Positions 1-9,763 are shown, counted from the first letter of the stretch. The stretch: 64,000 nt of DNA from Taklimakanibacter lacteus (GCA_003576695.1 QOZQ01000003.1:463500-527499); one strand, 5' to 3'. A program made the numbers and translations. The notes: a model not told the origin generated them from the sequence alone.

Positions 1-953
<953 letters not shown>

Positions 954-1188
954 GGAAGAGGTTTTCGACACTATCCCATTTCCCGGGGGACGCGCTCGCA
1001 ATTCGACAGCACCAGGCCGGCCTGCCCGGGCAGACGACCTTACTCAGGGGAGCCGATCCTTGCCATCAAGCTGCCGGATTGTGGCGGCAACGATCTATGC
1101 GCCTCGGGTCCAATAGGCGTATCGTTTGACGACTCCGCCGGGCCTTCCAGAAGGGCAGGTAAAACGGAAGGTAGCGGCAGTCGGCAGC

Positions 1189-2328
1189 ATGACGTCACCC
1201 TCAAGCGAACAGATATCGAGCCGCGATCATCGCGTCGATTTCCTGCGCGGCCTGGCGCTGGCGATGATCTTCATCAATCATGTGCCGGACAATTTCTACG
1301 CGGGCTTCACCACCATCAATTTCGGCCTCTCCGACGCAGCGGAAATCTTCGTCCTGCTGGCGGGCTTTGCCTCGGCCAATGCCTATTTCCCGCGCTTTGC
1401 GCAAGGGCAGGCAGTGAGCGCCTCGCTCGGCGCGCTGAAACGCTCGGCCATGCTTTATGCGAGCCACATCGTGACGACGATGATGGCCCTGGCGCTGTTC
1501 TGCGCCGCCGCCATGGTCTTCGCGCGGCCGGGCTATGTCCATGACATGATCTATAATGTCGGCCTGAAGACGTTCTTCGAGAACACGGCCGCGGCCTTTG
1601 TCGGCATGGTGCTGCTCGGCCACCAGCTCGGCTATTTCAACATCCTGCCCATGTATATGGTCTTCCTGGCGCTGCTGCCCGTCATGATGTGGTTGGCGCG
1701 GATGAGCCGCGCGCTGCTCTTCGCCGCGTCGCTGGTACTGTGGCTCGCCGCCGGCTGGTACGGGCTCAACATACCGAACTACCCGATACCGGGCGGCTGG
1801 TTCTTCAATCCCTTTGCCTGGCAGCTTCTGTTCGTGATCGGCTTCATCTCGGGGCTGTGGTCGCGCGAGGGGCGCATGCCTGAATTCAACCCGCTTCTGT
1901 TCTGGCTGTGCATCGCCTGGCTTGTCTTCGCCTGTGCCTGGGTGAGGCTGGGCTATTCGGCCTGGAAGCCTGCCGACACGTTGATCCCGCAGCGCCTGTG
2001 GAATTTCGACAAGACCTATTTCGCCCTGCCGCGCCTGCTGCACATACTGGCGCTCGCTTATGTGGTGATGATCTCGCCCTTTGGCGAATGGCTGCGCCGC
2101 ATTCCGCCGTCGAACCCGCTCACCGTCATGGGGCGCCATTCGCTGCCCGTCTTCTGCCTGGGCTCGCTTCTCGCCATGGCGGGCGCCATCCTGCGCTATG
2201 AATGGGGCGGCGGCGTCCTCCATGACACGGTCCTCATCCTGAGCGTGTTCACCCTTCCCATGCTCCTCGCTTATGCGCTGGATGCCGGCCGTCCCGCGCC
2301 CCGCAGCCGCGCCGCGCAAGCGGCATAG
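1189..2328 (+). CDS. OpgC-domain membrane acyltransferase-like protein
   Basis: Polytopic inner-membrane protein (379 aa) of the OpgC family, whose founding members succinylate osmoregulated periplasmic glucans. The N-terminus DHRVDFLRGLALAMIFINH with VPDNFY is the characteristic start of the family (arginine/aspartate pair before TM1), followed by about ten hydrophobic segments and a basic C-terminal tail. The ATG at 1189 is preferred; an upstream TTG at 1126 would add 21 residues that look untranslated. The substrate is inferred from family only; no opgG/opgH genes are nearby, so it could acylate another glycan. Confidence 0.8.
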   Translation: MTSPSSEQISSRDHRVDFLRGLALAMIFINHVPDNFYAGFTTINFGLSDAAEIFVLLAGFASANAYFPRFAQGQAVSASLGALKRSAMLYASHIVTTMMALALFCAAAMVFARPGYVHDMIYNVGLKTFFENTAAAFVGMVLLGHQLGYFNILPMYMVFLALLPVMMWLARMSRALLFAASLVLWLAAGWYGLNIPNYPIPGGWFFNPFAWQLLFVIGFISGLWSREGRMPEFNPLLFWLCIAWLVFACAWVRLGYSAWKPADTLIPQRLWNFDKTYFALPRLLHILALAYVVMISPFGEWLRRIPPSNPLTVMGRHSLPVFCLGSLLAMAGAILRYEWGGGVLHDTVLILSVFTLPMLLAYALDAGRPAPRSRAAQAA

Positions 2329-2401
2329 ACAGACCCGCCGCTCCATCCTTGCAGAATGATGCCCCGGTTGTCATAGTGGGATTGCGTCTGCGGAGGACAG
2401 C

Positions 2402-2902
2402 ATGAGCAGCGACCCGGCTCACGACCATATGGCCGACACCGCAACCGCGGGCGTCATCGCGCGGCCGCCCTTCATCTTTCTTGCCAGCCTTCTGCTCGGC
2501 TATCTGCTCCACTACCTGTTGCCCTTGCCGTTCTCGCCGCCATGGCCGGACCTTCTCACCTGGATCGTTGCCGGCGTTCTGATCCTCGTCGGGCTCACCG
2601 TCTTTGCCGCAGGGATTCGAAACTTCTCGACCGCCGGGACGCCGGTGCCCACAAACGAGCCGACGCGCGCGCTGGTGACGACCGGCATTCATGGCAGAAC
2701 CCGCAATCCCATCTATGTGGGCATGTTCCTCGTCTATGCCGGCATCGGCATCGGCGTGCAAAGCCTGTGGATCCTGATCCTGCTGTTGCCGCTTGCCGTG
2801 GTCATCAATTATGGCGTCGTGGCCCGCGAGGAGGCCTATCTGGAGAAGCTGTTCGGCGAGGAGTATCGCACCTACAAGGCCCGCGTGCGCCGCTGGATTT
2901 AG
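2402..2902 (+). CDS. Isoprenylcysteine/phospholipid methyltransferase-family membrane protein
   Basis: Small integral-membrane methyltransferase of the ICMT/PEMT superfamily (166 aa). Four or so hydrophobic helices are visible, with the family signature HGRTRNPIYVG at about 98-107 and the C-terminal REEAYLEKLFGEEY (142-155), the region that holds the SAM-binding acidic pair. Bacterial homologues are mostly of unknown substrate (lipid or isoprenoid-linked). The start ATG follows an acceptable GGAGGACAGC Shine-Dalgarno. It stands alone between OpgC and the SDR gene. Confidence 0.8.
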   Translation: MSSDPAHDHMADTATAGVIARPPFIFLASLLLGYLLHYLLPLPFSPPWPDLLTWIVAGVLILVGLTVFAAGIRNFSTAGTPVPTNEPTRALVTTGIHGRTRNPIYVGMFLVYAGIGIGVQSLWILILLLPLAVVINYGVVAREEAYLEKLFGEEYRTYKARVRRWI

Positions 2903-3000
2903 CCGGTTTCAACATCCCGGAACTCATTTGACCTTTTTTGACTCCTTTTTCGCTCCTCGATCGTCTTGGCGACATGGGATCACGATCAAGGAGCAGAGAA

Positions 3001-3756
3001 ATGAGCCTCAAGGATAAGACTGCCGTCGTTACCGGCGGAAGCCGTGGCCTCGGTCGCGGGCTGGTGGAAGCGCTCGTCGCCGGGGGCGCCCATGTGACGG
3101 TCGTCGCCCGCGATGCCGATGCGCTCGCCGCCGTCCGCGCCGAACTTGGGGTCACCACGGTCGCCGCCGATATTGTGGATGAGACCGCGGCACAGCGCAT
3201 CCTGGCCGAGATCCGGCCGGATATCCTGGCGCTGAACGCAGGCACCAAGCCGCGCATGGGCAGCCTCGACCAGATGGAATGGGCGGATTTCACCGCCCCC
3301 TGGGAGACCGACGTCAAGGCGGGGCTCTATTGGATGAAGGCGGCGCTCAATCTGCCGCTGAAGCCCGGAAGCCGTGTGCTCGTGGGCTCGAGTGGTGCGG
3401 CCAATAACGGATCGCCGCTTTCCGGCGGCTATGCCGGCGCCAAGCGCATGCTGTGGCTCATGGCCAAATATGCCAACAATATTGTGGCGCAGAAGAAGCT
3501 CGGCATCCGCTTCCAGGTGATCGTGCCCTTGCAGATGGTGGGCGGCACCGGCGTCGGCGACACCGGCGCCGATGCCTATGCCAAGGCCGAGGGCATCAGC
3601 GCGCAAGAGGTCCTGCAGCGCTTCGGCGTTCCGATGCCGCCCCGCGCGTTCGGCGAGAAGGTTGTTTCGGTGCTGGATGATCCGAAATATGCTGATGGCT
3701 TCGCCTTCGGTCTGAAGGGCGACACGGGAGTGACAATTATCGAGGGAGTCGCGTGA
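3001..3756 (+). CDS. SDR-family NAD(P)-dependent oxidoreductase
   Basis: Short-chain dehydrogenase/reductase (251 aa). The Rossmann motif TGGSRGLG is at 11-18, the NAG motif at 79-81, and the catalytic Ser/Tyr/Lys are at about S130-S131, Y144 and K148 (YAGAK). The ATG at 3001 has a good ribosome site (AAGGAGCAGAGAA); an earlier in-frame ATG lies in the upstream spacer. The stop codon overlaps the GTG of the following sigma factor by 4 bp, so the two are almost certainly cotranscribed and translationally coupled. An SDR next to an ECF sigma factor suggests it is part of that factor's regulon. Substrate unknown. Confidence 0.85.
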   Translation: MSLKDKTAVVTGGSRGLGRGLVEALVAGGAHVTVVARDADALAAVRAELGVTTVAADIVDETAAQRILAEIRPDILALNAGTKPRMGSLDQMEWADFTAPWETDVKAGLYWMKAALNLPLKPGSRVLVGSSGAANNGSPLSGGYAGAKRMLWLMAKYANNIVAQKKLGIRFQVIVPLQMVGGTGVGDTGADAYAKAEGISAQEVLQRFGVPMPPRAFGEKVVSVLDDPKYADGFAFGLKGDTGVTIIEGVA

Positions 3757-4661
3757 GCCGGGAAGGGAGCGTCCAGCATACCGAACGCCTGATCGGCCTC
3801 CTCGCCGCGGCGAGCGAGCTGCGCCCTGAGCTGCATCGATATTGCGCACGTCTCATGGGCTCGGTCATCGACGGCGAGGACATCGTGCAGGACACGCTGG
3901 TGCGCGCCTTCGTCGGCCTGGAAGACCTGGAGGAGACGCCGCCGCTACGCCCCTGGCTGTTCAAGATCGCCCACAATCGTGCGCTCGATGTGTTGCGCGG
4001 CCGTGCTGTGCGCAAGGTAGAGCCCATCGAGGCTGCCCTCGATGTCGCCGATACGGAAAGCCCTGATCCGGTGGAGACTCTGATGCGCCAGGAAGCGGTC
4101 AAGACGGCGGTGTCGCGTTTTGCGGAGCTCCCCATCCCGCAGCGCAGCGTCGTCATCTTGAAGGATGTGCTGGGCGAATCGCTGGCCGAGATCGGAAGTC
4201 TTCTCGACCTCTCGATCGATGCCGTGAAAGGCCATCTGGCGCGCGGGCGGGCGCGTCTGCGCGACATCAATGGGCGCGCCGCATCGCTCGCCGAAATGCC
4301 GCCGGTGTCGCCGCAAGTGACACGCTATGTGACGCTGTTCAACCAGCAGAACTGGGACGCCTTGCGGGCGCTGCTCGCCGACGATGTGAGGCTCGTCCAA
4401 TCTGCCCATCCTCAGCGTTTGGGCAAGACGGATGTCGGCAAATTCTTCACTGTCTATGCCGGACATGATGGCCTGAGGCTCGCTCCGGCCTGGCTCGAGG
4501 GCAAAGAAGTGATCGCGGTTTTCGACGGTCGCGATGGTCGCAAGCCCAGCTATGTAATGTGGCTCGAATGGCAGGACGGCCGGATAAGCTTCATCCGCGA
4601 CTACCGCTATGTCCGTTATGCCATCGCCGACGCGGAACTGGTGCTGGCCAGCTCCTCATAG
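3753..4661 (+). CDS. ECF sigma factor with C-terminal SnoaL-like domain
   Basis: Extracytoplasmic-function sigma factor (302 aa). Region 2 is recognised by DGEDIVQDTLVRAF and the RPWLFKIAHNRALD stretch. Region 4 is seen in PQRSVVILKDVLGESLAEIG with the helix-turn-helix ending GHLARGRARLR. Residues about 185-295 form an NTF2/SnoaL-like domain as in the ECF41/ECF56 and SigJ-type groups, where the C-terminal domain replaces an anti-sigma factor. The NPDKL and WLPEP signatures of classical ECF41 are not evident, so it may belong to a related group. Start GTG overlaps the SDR stop (GTGA). The gene probably directs its own operon. Confidence 0.85.
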   Translation: MSREGSVQHTERLIGLLAAASELRPELHRYCARLMGSVIDGEDIVQDTLVRAFVGLEDLEETPPLRPWLFKIAHNRALDVLRGRAVRKVEPIEAALDVADTESPDPVETLMRQEAVKTAVSRFAELPIPQRSVVILKDVLGESLAEIGSLLDLSIDAVKGHLARGRARLRDINGRAASLAEMPPVSPQVTRYVTLFNQQNWDALRALLADDVRLVQSAHPQRLGKTDVGKFFTVYAGHDGLRLAPAWLEGKEVIAVFDGRDGRKPSYVMWLEWQDGRISFIRDYRYVRYAIADAELVLASSS

Positions 4662-4789
4662 AGCGTCTTCCTGTTCAGGCATGCGCGATTTCCCCGCTGT
4701 GCAGTGCGGCGCAATTCCGATAAGCTGCTGATATCGCGGTACTTGCTTCCAAAAGCGAAGATGGAGCGGACCGCAAAATTCTCGGATTC

Positions 4790-4809
4790 TCCCTGTATTT
4801 TCCCTGTAT
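4790..4809. repeat. Short direct repeat TCCCTGTAT x2
   Basis: Two copies of TCCCTGTAT at 4790-4798 and 4801-4809 (11-bp period) lie just upstream of the MmcQ/YjbR gene. The surrounding 4662-4825 spacer shows no gene. Similar 'CCCTGTAT' tracts occur near recombinase remnants in rhizobial genomes as I recall, but nothing else mobile is visible here. Confidence 0.4.
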
Positions 4810-4825
4810 CCGTGTGGGACGTACG

Positions 4826-5191
4826 ATGACCTATGACAAATTCAACATCTTCTGCGGCTCGCTCCCGGCCACGACCTATGTGATGCAATGGGGCGGCTCG
4901 CATGTGTGGAAAGTGGGCGGCAAGGTCTTCGCCGTCGGTGGCTGGGACGAGGGTGAGCATCCGCATATCACCTTCAAGGTTTCCCCCATCGCCTATGAAG
5001 TGCTGAAAGACCAGCCGGGTCTCAGGCCGGCACCCTATCTCGCGTCGCGTGGCATGAAATGGATCCAGCATTATGCCAGACCCGGCCTCAGGGATGCGGA
5101 GCTCAGGGAATATCTCAAGGCCTCGCACCGGATCGTGGTGCAGGGCCTGTCGAAGAAGAAGCAGAAGGAGCTCGGACTGTCATTCGGGTGA
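4826..5191 (+). CDS. MmcQ/YjbR family protein
   Basis: Small (121 aa) CyaY-like-fold protein of the MmcQ/YjbR family, often described as DNA-binding but without an established role. Family features seen are the N-terminal LPATTYVMQWGGSHVWKV and KVFAV strands, the central KVSPIAYEVLKDQPG and PAPYLASRGMKWIQ segments, and the C-terminal helix ending in a basic KKKQKELG tail. The ATG at 4826 is taken; a GTG at 4814 is also in frame. No partner gene is obvious: the previous gene ends 164 bp upstream. Confidence 0.8.
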   Translation: MTYDKFNIFCGSLPATTYVMQWGGSHVWKVGGKVFAVGGWDEGEHPHITFKVSPIAYEVLKDQPGLRPAPYLASRGMKWIQHYARPGLRDAELREYLKASHRIVVQGLSKKKQKELGLSFG

Positions 5192-5520
5192 TCGACTGAA
5201 CCCGCGTTTTTGATTGAACACTTGCGCTGCGGCAGATTTTGTGCCAATTGCGCAGCCCGCGCCATGAGCGCGTTTGCTGGAGCAGGACCGATGATGGAAG
5301 ATCGCACCATACTGTGCGCAGGTCTTCCGGGCGCCCGAAACGCCCGGCCGCTCCTTATTGCGCCGGCAAGCTAGCCGGCAAAGCTCTGCGACCAGCCACA
5401 TCCTGAAAATCTGAACCTCTGATGGCGTGACCACGCGCGCTTGCGCGCCTGTCGTGCCGTCACGCCGCACCCTCCGTCCATCCATGGCCGCGGGGCGGCC
5501 GAGCCATTGGACAACGATCA
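5192..5520. other. 329-bp spacer without recognised gene
   Basis: No convincing coding frame or RNA gene was found. A weak hairpin (GCCGGC at 5362-5367 and 5374-5379) and a GC-rich GCGCGCTTGCGCGC palindrome near 5437 are the only structure. The promoter of the downstream 311-aa gene presumably lies here. Confidence 0.5.
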
Positions 5521-6456
5521 ATGATCGACCGCGATTTCCTCATTCCGGCGCAAGCGGATGCCGACACGAAACAGGGGCGTCTGCTTTTTCGCTACTACAA
5601 GGATCGTTATGCCGTGATGCTGCTGGAGACTATTCTGCGGCCGCGCCTGCCCATCCGGACTCTGCGAGCAGGCCGCTATGGACGCTTGCTCGATCGCCCC
5701 GCCATCAAAGCGCTTGCCGCCTCGAGGAGCGATGGCTGGCTCGATCGTGACGATCTCCTGATGCTTTGGCCGCAGGAGTTCGAGACTTACGTATTGAGCT
5801 TCGCCACCTGGGGCTCGCGGAAGACTTGCGACCGGCAGTGGAACCAGACATCGCGGTCACGCCGCCAGCTCGTGCTGCAGCTCAACTTCTCGCGCCGCCA
5901 TGATGCGGAATACCGGCGATTGGTTTGCGGTGCTGAAAACCTGCCTTTCGTCTGCGGGTACCATCCGGTGAATTTGAATGGGCGCAACACGATGGGCTGG
6001 GCTCGCATCGATATCGATGCGGCTTCGGGCGAAGCGCTGATCGAGGAAGTGCAGAATGATTGGATCAGGCATGCCGGCGAGGATCTTGCCGACGCCATTC
6101 AAGGCTGGGGAGGGTTCAAGGAGCCAGCCGCGCGCGACCGGCTCAGGATCTATGTGGAGAGCATTCTGGCGCCGCATGCGGCCATGTGGAGCGAGGCCGT
6201 ACTGGCGGCCGCTCTCCACGTCCTGATCGGCTTGTGCGGCATTTCCCGCGTCTGGTTCCACGATTTCGATACCGGCTGCAAAATCAAACGGATAAAAGGA
6301 GGGAAGCCGCCGCGCTCTCTCTATACCGACCTGCCTAAGCGCTTCTGCTTCGAGAAGACCGACGAGCCGCCGCACTTCCTGCTGCCGGCGCAGCCGCGCT
6401 GGCTCAGGCAAAAGCTCAAGCGTCGTGAGGGGCGCTTCTGGCGCTTCGATGCCTAG
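5521..6456 (+). CDS. Hypothetical protein, 311 aa, unrecognised
   Basis: I do not recognise this protein. It is soluble (no signal or membrane segment) and rich in aromatic residues and arginine. Blocks that look functional are CGYHPVNLNGRNTMGWARIDID (about 144-165) followed by ALIEEVQNDWIRHAG (about 172-186), a hydrophobic helix AVLAAALHVLIGL, then RVWFHDFDTGCKIKRIKGGKPP and a basic C-terminus RWLRQKLKRREGRFWRF. The EEVQNDW motif with conserved acidic and tryptophan residues could be part of an active site, but this is inference. The ATG at 5521 has no strong Shine-Dalgarno. Its 3' end overlaps the convergent beta-propeller gene by 4 bp. Confidence 0.7.
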   Translation: MIDRDFLIPAQADADTKQGRLLFRYYKDRYAVMLLETILRPRLPIRTLRAGRYGRLLDRPAIKALAASRSDGWLDRDDLLMLWPQEFETYVLSFATWGSRKTCDRQWNQTSRSRRQLVLQLNFSRRHDAEYRRLVCGAENLPFVCGYHPVNLNGRNTMGWARIDIDAASGEALIEEVQNDWIRHAGEDLADAIQGWGGFKEPAARDRLRIYVESILAPHAAMWSEAVLAAALHVLIGLCGISRVWFHDFDTGCKIKRIKGGKPPRSLYTDLPKRFCFEKTDEPPHFLLPAQPRWLRQKLKRREGRFWRFDA

Positions 6457-7091
6457 GTCCTTTTCGGCCGCTTTATGGCGCGCACCTTCCCGCTCTCGCC
6501 GCCGCCGCAATAGAACCTGTCGGCGCCGTCGGATTCGAGGCCCGATACGCCGGCGCCGGCCGGCATCTGCAGGCTCTCCAATACTTCGCCGGTGCCGGGA
6601 TCGATGCGCCGCACCTCGCTCTCATCGCCTTCCCAGGTGGCGTGCCACAGCTCGCCTTCGACCCAGGAGACGCCGGTGACGAAGCGGTTGCAGTCGATGC
6701 TGCGCAGGATCTTGCCGGTCTCGGGATCGATCTGGTGGATCTTGCGGGCGCGATACTCTCCGACCCACAGCGAGCCCTCGGCCCAGGCCATGCCGGAATC
6801 GCCGCCATTGCCGGGAGCGGGAATCGTCTTCAGCACGCGGCCGGTTTTGGGATCGATCTTCTGGATGCGCTCTTCGGCGATCTGATAGATGTGCTCGCCG
6901 TCGAAAGCAGTGCCCGCATGCGCGGCGACATCGAAGGCGCGAACCGTCTTGCCCGTGTCGGGGTCGAACGCGTTGAGCTTCTCTCCCGAGGCGAACCAGA
7001 CCTTGCTGCCATCGAAGGTGACGCCGGCCACATTGTCGGCGCCGGGGAAGGGGCCATATTCGCGAATGATCTGGGCGGCGGATTGCTTCAT
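6453..7091 (-). CDS. Beta-propeller protein (glutamine cyclotransferase/Vgb-like)
   Basis: Repetitive 212-aa protein built of about five 40-residue blades, each with the pattern DG..(L/V)W...(Y/R).....IDP(E/K)TG(K/R)(I/V)L. IDPETG/IDPKTG/FDPDTG/IDPGTG turns are visible in each blade. The architecture matches glutaminyl-peptide cyclotransferase-like and virginiamycin-B-lyase-like propellers, which are commonly annotated as sugar-lactone or quinoprotein-like proteins. There is no signal peptide, so it should be cytoplasmic. It lies 27 bp downstream of the helical-repeat regulator gene on the same strand and may be its cotranscribed partner. Enzymatic function is not established. Confidence 0.7.
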   Translation of the reverse strand: MKQSAAQIIREYGPFPGADNVAGVTFDGSKVWFASGEKLNAFDPDTGKTVRAFDVAAHAGTAFDGEHIYQIAEERIQKIDPKTGRVLKTIPAPGNGGDSGMAWAEGSLWVGEYRARKIHQIDPETGKILRSIDCNRFVTGVSWVEGELWHATWEGDESEVRRIDPGTGEVLESLQMPAGAGVSGLESDGADRFYCGGGESGKVRAIKRPKRT

Positions 7092-7118
7092 GGGTCTGTC
7101 CTCTTTGCTGCCCTTAAA

Positions 7119-8339
7119 CTAGCCGCTCGGCAGCGGCGCCGGGAGTAACAATGTCGTCGTGAAACCGGGCACCGGCGGGGTCATCCAGCGCCGCGCCCGG
7201 CCGCGCCCGAAATACTGCACTTTGCCCGTCGCCGCGAGATCATCGAGCGCCCGCTGCACGCTGCGCTGGCTGGAGCCGAGCGCCAGCGCCAGGGCCGAGC
7301 TTGACCAGGATTCGCCATCGGCGAGGAAGGCGAGCACCGCCGCATGCTTCTCCTCGACGGGGCGCGCCAGCACGGCAATGTCGCGGCCGCGCGCCGGCTC
7401 GATGCGGAAGCCCCGCTGGGTGGCGCTGATGCCGGCGAGCCTTTTCAGCATGCGCCGCAGCCGCCCGATCTCGACCCTGAGGCGCGCCCGGTGCGATTCA
7501 TCGGCATGTTTCGCCCCGAAAGCACGCGCCAGCAGCGCATCGCGCGTCACATCGTCAGGCCAGACTTCGGCGAGCGCCCGGGCGAGCGCGAAGAGCACCG
7601 GACGGCTGGCCAGCGAAACCACCACGCTTCCGGCGCGCACGGCATGGCGGCAGGCATCGATGACCAGCGTCTTCGAGGCGAGCAGCGCCTCGACCTCGGC
7701 GAGGAGCAGTGGCTGCTCATGCTGGCGCGCGATGAGGCGCGCCGCCGGCAGCGCGAGCAGGCGGTTGGCGCTCTCGACCTCGGCAGTCAGTGCGGGAATG
7801 GCGGCAAGGCGCGCCGCCCGTCTGGCGCGGATCAGCGCGTCGCGCGCCTCGTGGCTGCGGATGCGCCGCATCGCGACGCCCGCCACGACCAGCTCATGCG
7901 CCGCGCGCAGTGCCGGGGGCAAAGGCGACGGATCGAGCCGGGCCAGCTCTGTTTCCGCGGCATCGAGCTTGCCCAGGAGAAGCAGGCGGCGGATCTCCAG
8001 ATAGCGCGCATGGGCGGCATTCACCTTGTCGCCATGGTCTTCGAGCGTGGCGCGCGCTTGCGCCAGCGCCGTGGCGGACCAGCCGAGATCGCGCGAGACC
8101 AGCGCAATCTCGGCCTCGGCGAGGATGCAGCGCGCCCGCGCCACGATTTCCTTCGCGCCGAAGCCGCGGGCCGCCCGTTTGAGCAGCGCCCGCGCCCGCT
8201 CGAGATCGCCGAGCTGCGCCATCGCGATGCCGCGCAGCGCCAGCGCCGCCGCATCCTCGCGCAGCGCCACCCGCTTGAGCGCACCAAGCGGGTCACCCTG
8301 GGCCAGCGCCTGCGCCGCGGCCGTGATCAGCGAGTCCAT
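7119..8339 (-). CDS. Helical-repeat regulator with C-terminal winged helix
   Basis: Protein of 406 aa, very rich in Ala, Arg and Leu. Residues about 1-215 are alpha-helical, TPR-like repeats (GDPLGALKRVALREDA, AMAQLGDLERARALLKRA, ARYLEIRRLLLLGKLDAAETEL). Around 250-320 there is a segment resembling an OmpR/BTAD-type DNA-binding fold (RAFGAKHADESHRARLRVEIGRLRRML). The C-terminus is a winged helix (SSSALALALGSSQRSVQRALDDLAATGKVQYFGRGRARRW). A DNA-binding transcription factor is the best reading. It is divergent from the SRPBCC-led operon starting at 8441, which is its likely target. Confidence 0.65.
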   Translation of the reverse strand: MDSLITAAAQALAQGDPLGALKRVALREDAAALALRGIAMAQLGDLERARALLKRAARGFGAKEIVARARCILAEAEIALVSRDLGWSATALAQARATLEDHGDKVNAAHARYLEIRRLLLLGKLDAAETELARLDPSPLPPALRAAHELVVAGVAMRRIRSHEARDALIRARRAARLAAIPALTAEVESANRLLALPAARLIARQHEQPLLLAEVEALLASKTLVIDACRHAVRAGSVVVSLASRPVLFALARALAEVWPDDVTRDALLARAFGAKHADESHRARLRVEIGRLRRMLKRLAGISATQRGFRIEPARGRDIAVLARPVEEKHAAVLAFLADGESWSSSALALALGSSQRSVQRALDDLAATGKVQYFGRGRARRWMTPPVPGFTTTLLLPAPLPSG

Positions 8340-8371
8340 CTGCCGTCCTTGATCCGAAATCCCGCCACACT

Positions 8372-8402
8372 TGTCACTCCCACCCTTTCGATAGCCGTCA
8401 CT
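8372..8402 (+). promoter_or_regulatory. Possible ECF-type promoter / GTCACT direct repeat upstream of SRPBCC operon
   Basis: In the 101-bp divergent spacer, TGTCACT (8372-8378) is followed after 17 bp by CGTC (8396-8399), reminiscent of the TGTCACA...CGTC promoters reported for ECF41-type sigma factors. The same bases can be read as a GTCACT direct repeat (8373-8378, 8397-8402; 24-bp period) for the divergent regulator. Both readings are inference. Confidence 0.3.
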
Positions 8403-8440
8403 ACTCTGTCTGACAACAACCTCGTGAAAGGAGACGACCG

Positions 8441-8974
8441 ATGAACGACCTCACCACGCTCAGCCCCTATGGCGTGTTGTCAGCATCTGAGACCTTGACC
8501 ATCCAGCGCCTGTTGCCGGGGCCTGTGGAACTTGTCTGGGCCGCCCTCACCGAGAACGACTTGCGCCGCCAATGGCTGGCCGCGGGCGAGATGGAGCTGA
8601 AGCTGGGCGCCCCGTTCGAGTTCGTCTGGCGCAATAACGAGCTGTCCGATCCGCCGGCCAGGCAGCCGGAAGGGTTCAAGGAAGAATACCGGATGGAGAG
8701 CCGGATCACCGAGCTCGATGCGCCGCGCCGGCTCTCGATCGGCTGGGATGACACGGGTGAAGTGACCTTTGCGCTCGAGCCCCAGGGCAAGAAGGTGCTG
8801 TTGACCGTTACGCATCGCGGATTGAGCGATCGCGGCACGCTGCTCGCCATCGCGGCCGGATGGCATATGCATCTCGACATTCTTGTCATCCGCTCGCGCG
8901 GACTTGAGCCCGAACCCTTCTGGGAAGGCTGGACAAGGCTGCGCCAGGACTATGACCGCCGCTTCATGGCGTGA
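8441..8974 (+). CDS. SRPBCC (AHSA1-like) family protein
   Basis: START/Bet v1-fold ligand-binding protein (177 aa) of the AHSA1 group. Typical features are the first strand and helix LTIQRLLPGPVELVWAALTENDLRRQWL and the GAPFEFVW strand, then ITELDAPRRLSIGW with the FALEPQGKKVLLTVTHRGL strand, and a long C-terminal helix ending FWEGWTRLRQDYDRRF. Proteins of this group bind small hydrophobic ligands; no specific function is known. First gene of an apparent operon (secreted protein, DUF899, GFA). Ribosome site AAAGGAGACGACC precedes the ATG. Confidence 0.82.
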   Translation: MNDLTTLSPYGVLSASETLTIQRLLPGPVELVWAALTENDLRRQWLAAGEMELKLGAPFEFVWRNNELSDPPARQPEGFKEEYRMESRITELDAPRRLSIGWDDTGEVTFALEPQGKKVLLTVTHRGLSDRGTLLAIAAGWHMHLDILVIRSRGLEPEPFWEGWTRLRQDYDRRFMA

Positions 8975-8991
8975 TCTTCAGGGAGACCATC

Positions 8992-9732
8992 ATGAACCTC
9001 GGATTTGCCTTCGCCGCCGCCGCGATGATCGCTGCAGCGCCAGCCTATGCCGCCGGCACCACGCTCGACCAGATGCCGCCCCGGCTCGAGACCCGCTTCG
9101 CGCTGAGCGCGCTGCCGCCGGCCATGCGCGACAAGGCCACTGTCTATCTCCTCGATCCCAAGACAGGGTATCGGCTCTCGCGTGAGGGGACGAGCGGCGT
9201 CGCCTGTCTTGTCCAGCGCACCCAGTGGGAACTGGCCGATTTCCGCAATGATATCTATTACGCGGTCTGCTACGACGCGGCGGGCGCCGAAACCTATCTG
9301 AAATATGTGAGAGATGCCGCAGCATTGCGGGCGCAGGGGCTGGGCCCTGAAGCGCTCAAGGCCGAGATCGAGAAGCGCTACCGCGACAGGACCTACAAGG
9401 TTCCCGAGAAGCCGGGGCTTTCCTACATGATCGGCCCCGTGATGCGCACCATCGGACCGCCCGATCTCGAGGTCCACACCATGGCCATGCCGCATCTCAT
9501 GTTCTATGCGCCCTTCCTCACCAATGCGGATATCGGGGCACTTCCCGATCTCGCCAATCCGGCGAGCCTGCAGTCGCCCTTCATCGACCGGCAGGGCAAT
9601 GGCGAGCAGAGCTACATGATCCAGATGGTGGGTGCCGCGGAGAAGGCGAGGATCCTGGCCGACGAGAAGGAACTCGTCGATGAGCTGTGCGCTTATCGCA
9701 ATGTGCTGTGCCTCGATCATACGCAGCACTAA
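8992..9732 (+). CDS. Secreted hypothetical protein
   Basis: Exported protein of 246 aa with a clear Sec signal peptide (MNLGFAFAAAAMIAAAPAYA, cleavage after AYA about residue 20). The mature part has no domain I recognise with certainty; it contains the segments TVYLLDPKTGYRLSREGTSGVACLVQRT and GPVMRTIGPPDLEVHTMAMPHLMFYAPFLTNADIG, the latter seen in uncharacterised periplasmic proteins. The ATG at 8992 with GGGAGA upstream is preferred over the GTG at 8971 that overlaps the previous stop. Second gene of the SRPBCC operon. Confidence 0.7.
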   Translation: MNLGFAFAAAAMIAAAPAYAAGTTLDQMPPRLETRFALSALPPAMRDKATVYLLDPKTGYRLSREGTSGVACLVQRTQWELADFRNDIYYAVCYDAAGAETYLKYVRDAAALRAQGLGPEALKAEIEKRYRDRTYKVPEKPGLSYMIGPVMRTIGPPDLEVHTMAMPHLMFYAPFLTNADIGALPDLANPASLQSPFIDRQGNGEQSYMIQMVGAAEKARILADEKELVDELCAYRNVLCLDHTQH

Positions 9733-9763
9733 GCCCCCCGGATCGAGGCGAAAGGAGACGACG

